Shown piece by piece: positions 6,501-7,891 of a DNA stretch of 7,891 nt (the first letter of the stretch is position 1; each line of letters begins with the position of its first letter). The notes under the pieces are model-generated. The model was given only the letters and a program-made list of their open reading frames with translations. It made no database searches and was not told the DNA's origin. The DNA is from Desulfobulbaceae bacterium UBA5628 (GTDB taxonomy: Bacteria > Desulfobacterota > Desulfobulbia > Desulfobulbales > Desulfurivibrionaceae). Both the position numbers and the translations under genes were made by a program. Where the stretch lies: the NCBI GenBank assembly GCA_002421565.1, contig DIKC01000045.1:1-7891 (forward strand). Reading direction: 5' to 3'.

Positions 6501-6735
6501 CAAAAGAGCCCTGGGCGAACAGCCCGTCCACCGCGGTCAGGGTGACGCCGCGACCGACTTGGGCGCTGCCGGCCGAGGTGGCGATGGACTGGGAAAGCAC
6601 GTCCTGGAAGGTGGCCCGACTCGATTTAAAGGCGGTGGTGTTGACGTTGGCCACGTTGTCGCCCAGTACGCTCATGGAATTACCCATGGTGCTGAGCCCG
6701 CTGATGCCGGCGTAAAGTGAACTTGAGAGACCCAT
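3502..6735 (-). CDS. flgE: Flagellar hook protein FlgE, enlarged (1077 residues)
   Basis: The N-terminus MGLSSSLYAGISGLSTMGNS followed by LGDNVANVNTTAFKSSR (24-40) is the rod/hook D0 helix. FAQGSFESTSTSTDMAIGGEGFF (73-95) is the shared axial-protein motif. A FlgE middle domain (FlaE type) spans roughly 165-340. The C-terminus has GQVLQKAKVALANFSN (980-995), LEMSNVDLGTEFVKLI (1034-1049) and a final D0 helix TQRGFQANSKIITTTDEMLN (1051-1070). FlgE polymerises outside the cell into the curved hook that joins rod and filament. Salmonella FlgE is about 400 residues. The excess here lies at about 372-900, where four diverged copies of one module can be aligned (described separately). One cysteine, C242, is the only one in the protein. 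The start is fixed by AGGAGG 7 bases upstream, and the gene ends at a strong terminator. Part of the insert is less GC-rich than the ends (48% over 4861-4920 against 58% over 6601-6660, hand counts). No frameshift is seen. Confidence 0.95.
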   Translation of the reverse strand: MGLSSSLYAGISGLSTMGNSMSVLGDNVANVNTTAFKSSRATFQDVLSQSIATSAGSAQVGRGVTLTAVDGLFAQGSFESTSTSTDMAIGGEGFFMLRAADSAEAALYTRAGEFRFDTQGNLISPSGHFVQGWAMDSDTGQIQGTIDDIYLGSSTPPVATEQMEVIVNVDSRVDKEITESRLFEAWNGTNPAQSNPTDPIDSANYNYTTAIKVYDSKGAAHDITIYFDRTTQENQWEYLITCDPGVDRRVLDAREQDIYAPNEAYNFETHKGAGALQYGVIDFNTSGAIVAISAWDVPPDGKVDPAQNTNRLVLDNTDGYYKFKANFTGATNDQEIAVNFGARYGGVPTNQTQILVSDRGAYADQNFTATITKETLWADVYDSDGANMADGDLIAWSGYDKNGNAVSSSYRVVGTNKVSDFLTSIGNSFGGTASIDQYGKLRLTDLAGGETPMFVTSFVTSSYNGSDPFGGGTSIASNQAFTSTSILNALGTKITDPSTQLTAINNGVPVAAGDTFTFAGTAVDGTDVTTAANNIFTVVGGDTIQDLLDFIATLYDDGTSANAKSGNVKAFLDTDGQLRIIDSTGAGKFSDISMVFTDITAGVPPVNDATPWGATNTTTNLLTSASSVTGMINVNTTKRELLSPGRALSTDSGNPPVITETTAWNSVFASNGTQVANGDQIVYAGTKRDGTTVRNTYTVDTNDGSTIQKMLDQIEADFDADAFIDVAGRLVVRDRISDSPTDTSGLTFRINSYGGSGATIFGPAASALPLGSSGNLIGGDGTGKTPAMYTDSAGAVPVVAGDTLAGSYDASGRLIAVGDRYTFSGIAAVDGSTAVPATTYTVGAGDTVQTLMTWLDDLFDDGVIDTDGDTAAGDLTMALTAGAIEFTDAGGNGVVINLVSTASASGGSTGFDVIDGDLSEDGSRMGGVVSYNFEREALTSTQYANSSTTIYQDQDGFAAGFLQAVNVNTGGIITGSYSNGQVLQKAKVALANFSNVQGLHKVGGNIFRATTESGAPVTGAPGENGLGSIAPNSLEMSNVDLGTEFVKLITTQRGFQANSKIITTTDEMLNELINIKR
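4072..4353 (-). repeat. FlgE internal repeat module 4
   Basis: Residues 795-888 of FlgE. Landmarks are AVGDRYTFSGIAAVDGSTAV (816-835), TTYTV (838-842), the helix TVQTLMTWLDDLFDD (847-861) and AGAIEFTD (881-888). An extra leading stretch, PVVAGDTLAGSYDASGR (797-813), resembles the start of module 2 and suggests a partial internal duplication. Confidence 0.65.
4534..4722 (-). repeat. FlgE internal repeat module 3
   Basis: Residues 672-734 of FlgE. Landmarks are ANGDQIVYAGTKRDGTTV (676-693), NTYTV (695-699), the helix TIQKMLDQIEADFD (706-719) and AGRLVVRD (727-734). This is the most compact copy together with module 1. Confidence 0.7.
4990..5217 (-). repeat. FlgE internal repeat module 2
   Basis: Residues 507-582 of FlgE. 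Landmarks are AAGDTFTFAGTAVDGTDV (511-528), IFTVV (535-539), the helix TIQDLLDFIATLYDD (543-557) and DGQLRIID (575-582). It differs from module 1 mainly by about 10 extra residues between the helix and the last strand. Confidence 0.7.
5401..5583 (-). repeat. FlgE internal repeat module 1
   Basis: Residues 385-445 of FlgE. Landmarks are MADGDLIAWSG with NGNAV (388-406), SYRVV (409-413), the helix KVSDFLTSIGNSF (417-429) and GKLRLTD (439-445). These align with the three modules below. Identity is modest, so the copies are old or under structural selection only. Confidence 0.65.
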
Positions 6736-6742
6736 TTTGTTT

Positions 6743-6748
6743 CCTCCT
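6743..6748 (-). promoter_or_regulatory. Ribosome binding site of flgE
   Basis: A full AGGAGG on the minus strand sits 7 bases before the flgE ATG (6735-6733), inside the 36-base gap after flgD. Such a strong site fits a protein needed in many copies per hook. Confidence 0.75.
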
Positions 6749-6771
6749 GTTTATGTTGGTTTACGTTTTTT

Positions 6772-7443
6772 TTAATGAACCGAAAGCACGTCGCCGACCG
6801 ACCGTTTCAGGTAGCCATCCACGGTCAGGGTCGCCTTGCCGGAGTTGAACTCCAGGCCGGTAACCCGGCCGGTGGAACGATATTCCGTTTCAATCGGCCT
6901 CCCCTCGGCGGAGAGGGCATCGATGCTGTATGAATAAAGGCCGTCGGCCACGGTATCGCCGTTATTGTTGGTGCCATCCCAGCTCACCTGCTGCTCGCCG
7001 GCATTCTGGTAGCCCAGATCCATGGTCTTGATCAGGCTGCCGTTGGGGGCATAGATGTAAAGGGTGGCCGAGGCGGCTGCCTCCGTCATGACGAAGTTGA
7101 TCGGGCTGCTTTCGCCACCTGCAACCCCCACCTCATTGCCGAAGGTCTGGACATCCTTGTTGATCAGGGAGAGCAGTTGCAGGTTGTTCTGGGACTTCTG
7201 ATAATCAAGCAGCTCGCCCATCTTGTCGGCCACCTTGAGGTTTGCTTCCATGGTGGAGAACTGGGCCAACTGGGAGGCCATTTCATAGCTCTCCATGGGA
7301 CTCAGAGGGTCCTGGTGCTGCATCTGGGTGATGAACAGGGTCATGAAATCCTGACGGTCCAGTTCCTGTTTGCCCACCGCCTTTAAGGGGTTGGCATCCT
7401 CGTACATGGGGATACCGCTGCTGATGTTGCTTACGCTGGTCAT
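6772..7443 (-). CDS. flgD: Flagellar hook capping/assembly protein FlgD
   Basis: This is a 223-residue protein with the FlgD N-terminal signature LDRQDFMTLFITQMQHQDPL (28-47) followed by SPMESYEMASQLAQFSTME (48-66). The C-terminal half is the Ig/tudor-like core, recognisable at SATLYIYAPNGSLIKTMDLG (125-144) and in the FlgD Ig-like signature VSWDGTNNNGDTVADGLYSY (153-172). It ends with GKATLTVDGYL (202-212). FlgD sits at the tip of the growing hook and guides FlgE polymerisation; it is discarded when the hook is complete. Its length is typical. The start is supported by AGGAGG 8 bases upstream, a site that begins inside the fliK stop codon. flgE follows 36 bases later, so the two are surely co-transcribed. 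An unusual point is that its partner FlgE is more than twice the usual size, so the cap must work with a bulkier subunit. Confidence 0.95.
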   Translation of the reverse strand: MTSVSNISSGIPMYEDANPLKAVGKQELDRQDFMTLFITQMQHQDPLSPMESYEMASQLAQFSTMEANLKVADKMGELLDYQKSQNNLQLLSLINKDVQTFGNEVGVAGGESSPINFVMTEAAASATLYIYAPNGSLIKTMDLGYQNAGEQQVSWDGTNNNGDTVADGLYSYSIDALSAEGRPIETEYRSTGRVTGLEFNSGKATLTVDGYLKRSVGDVLSVH

Positions 7444-7451
7444 GGTTGCCG

Positions 7452-7457
7452 CCTCCT
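7452..7457 (-). promoter_or_regulatory. flgD ribosome binding site overlapping the fliK stop
   Basis: On the minus strand TAGGAGG contains both the fliK TAG stop (7458-7456) and the flgD AGGAGG (7457-7452), 8 bases before the flgD ATG. Ribosomes ending fliK are thus placed at the flgD start, suggesting translational coupling. Confidence 0.8.
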
Positions 7458-7891
7458 AAGCAAAGAGATCAATGCCCTGGGCGCGGCCGGCGGCCGAACC
7501 CTGGTGGGCCTGGTGATACATCACATTATCCGGCACCTCGGCCAGAGTTTGCCGCCGCATGGTGCCCTGCTCGTTGGTCCAGGCAGAGGCAAAACGCTGC
7601 CAGGCGTTGTCGGCCTGATCCTGGCCCTGATCCACCGACACCATGCACTCGCCGATAACAAAACCCTGGCGCTGGAGGTTGTCGCGGAACATTTCCATGT
7701 TCTTTTCCATGATTTCCTTGACCCGGCTGTTCTCCATCATGAAGGAGAGAGAGACCTGATTATCCCGCACCAGCATCTCCACCTTGACCTCGCCCATTTC
7801 CTTGGGATAGAGGCGCATCACCAGGTGATGCTCGTTGCGATGGAGGCCGCGAGTGATGTTGTCGGTGATCCGGTTGAAAATCTGCTGCTCC
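7456..7891 (-). CDS. fliK: Flagellar hook-length control protein FliK, C-terminal part (partial)
   Basis: The minus-strand frame runs in from the right edge and ends at TAG (7458-7456), giving 144 residues of a C-terminus. It begins EQQIFNRITDNITRGLHRNE and continues with HHLVMRLYPKEMGEVKVEML, the Flg_hook (PF02120) motif of the form L.L.P..lG.v.V. The pattern VSLSFMMENSRVKEIMEKNM then MFRDNLQRQGF, ending in VSVDQGQ, completes the FliK C-terminal domain. FliK is a secreted molecular ruler. When the hook is long enough this domain touches FlhB and switches export from hook to filament proteins. After the domain comes a tail of about 50 residues rich in Q, A and R. The variable N-terminal ruler region lies outside the window. 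Position before flgD and flgE is the classical order. An internal GTG at 7821 is not the start because the conserved domain extends upstream of it. Confidence 0.92.
   Translation of the reverse strand, partial: EQQIFNRITDNITRGLHRNEHHLVMRLYPKEMGEVKVEMLVRDNQVSLSFMMENSRVKEIMEKNMEMFRDNLQRQGFVIGECMVSVDQGQDQADNAWQRFASAWTNEQGTMRRQTLAEVPDNVMYHQAHQGSAAGRAQGIDLFA

Noticed and set aside
5926..6720. Plus-strand open frame of 264 codons opposite the 5' part of flgE
   Set aside because: Antisense to the most conserved FlgE region and Gly/Val-rich without motifs; a shadow frame.

Overview
This 7.9 kb window is a high-GC bacterial chromosome segment holding parts of two core loci with a small accessory stretch between them. 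The mix of genes suggests a flagellated anaerobic proteobacterium. A CooC-type CO dehydrogenase maturation ATPase, a fliK-flgD-flgE gene order and a greatly enlarged hook protein would fit a Desulfobacterota (former Deltaproteobacteria) sulfur-cycle anaerobe. That placement is inference; no rRNA or other phylogenetic marker is complete here.

Layout. The left edge holds the first 71 codons of ileS (isoleucyl-tRNA synthetase) on the minus strand. A 206-base divergent intergenic region follows, with a near-consensus sigma70 promoter pointing right and a weaker candidate pointing left. On the plus strand come a two-gene type II toxin-antitoxin operon (addiction-module antitoxin and RelE/ParE-like toxin, overlapping by ATGA), cooC, and an AAA_14/DUF4143 ATPase whose start is preceded by a 13-bp-arm inverted repeat. 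Convergent to these, on the minus strand, is a HigA-family antitoxin with no HigB next to it; a perfect 10-bp palindrome lies in its upstream region.

The right half is a minus-strand flagellar hook operon, transcribed fliK (C-terminal part, running off the right edge) -> flgD -> flgE. The flgE gene ends at a strong intrinsic terminator. FliK sets hook length, FlgD caps the growing hook, and FlgE is the hook subunit, so the three genes form one assembly unit. FlgE is 1077 residues against about 400 in Salmonella. The excess is a central region in which I can align four diverged copies of one module.

The most interesting items are the repeat-built hook protein, the lone HigA with its palindrome, the inverted repeat at the DUF4143 ATPase start, and cooC next to a toxin-antitoxin pair. 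I found no CRISPR array, tRNA, rRNA, insertion sequence or origin. No gene-free stretch exceeds 300 bases; the two longest are 215-420 and 3289-3501, and both are described.
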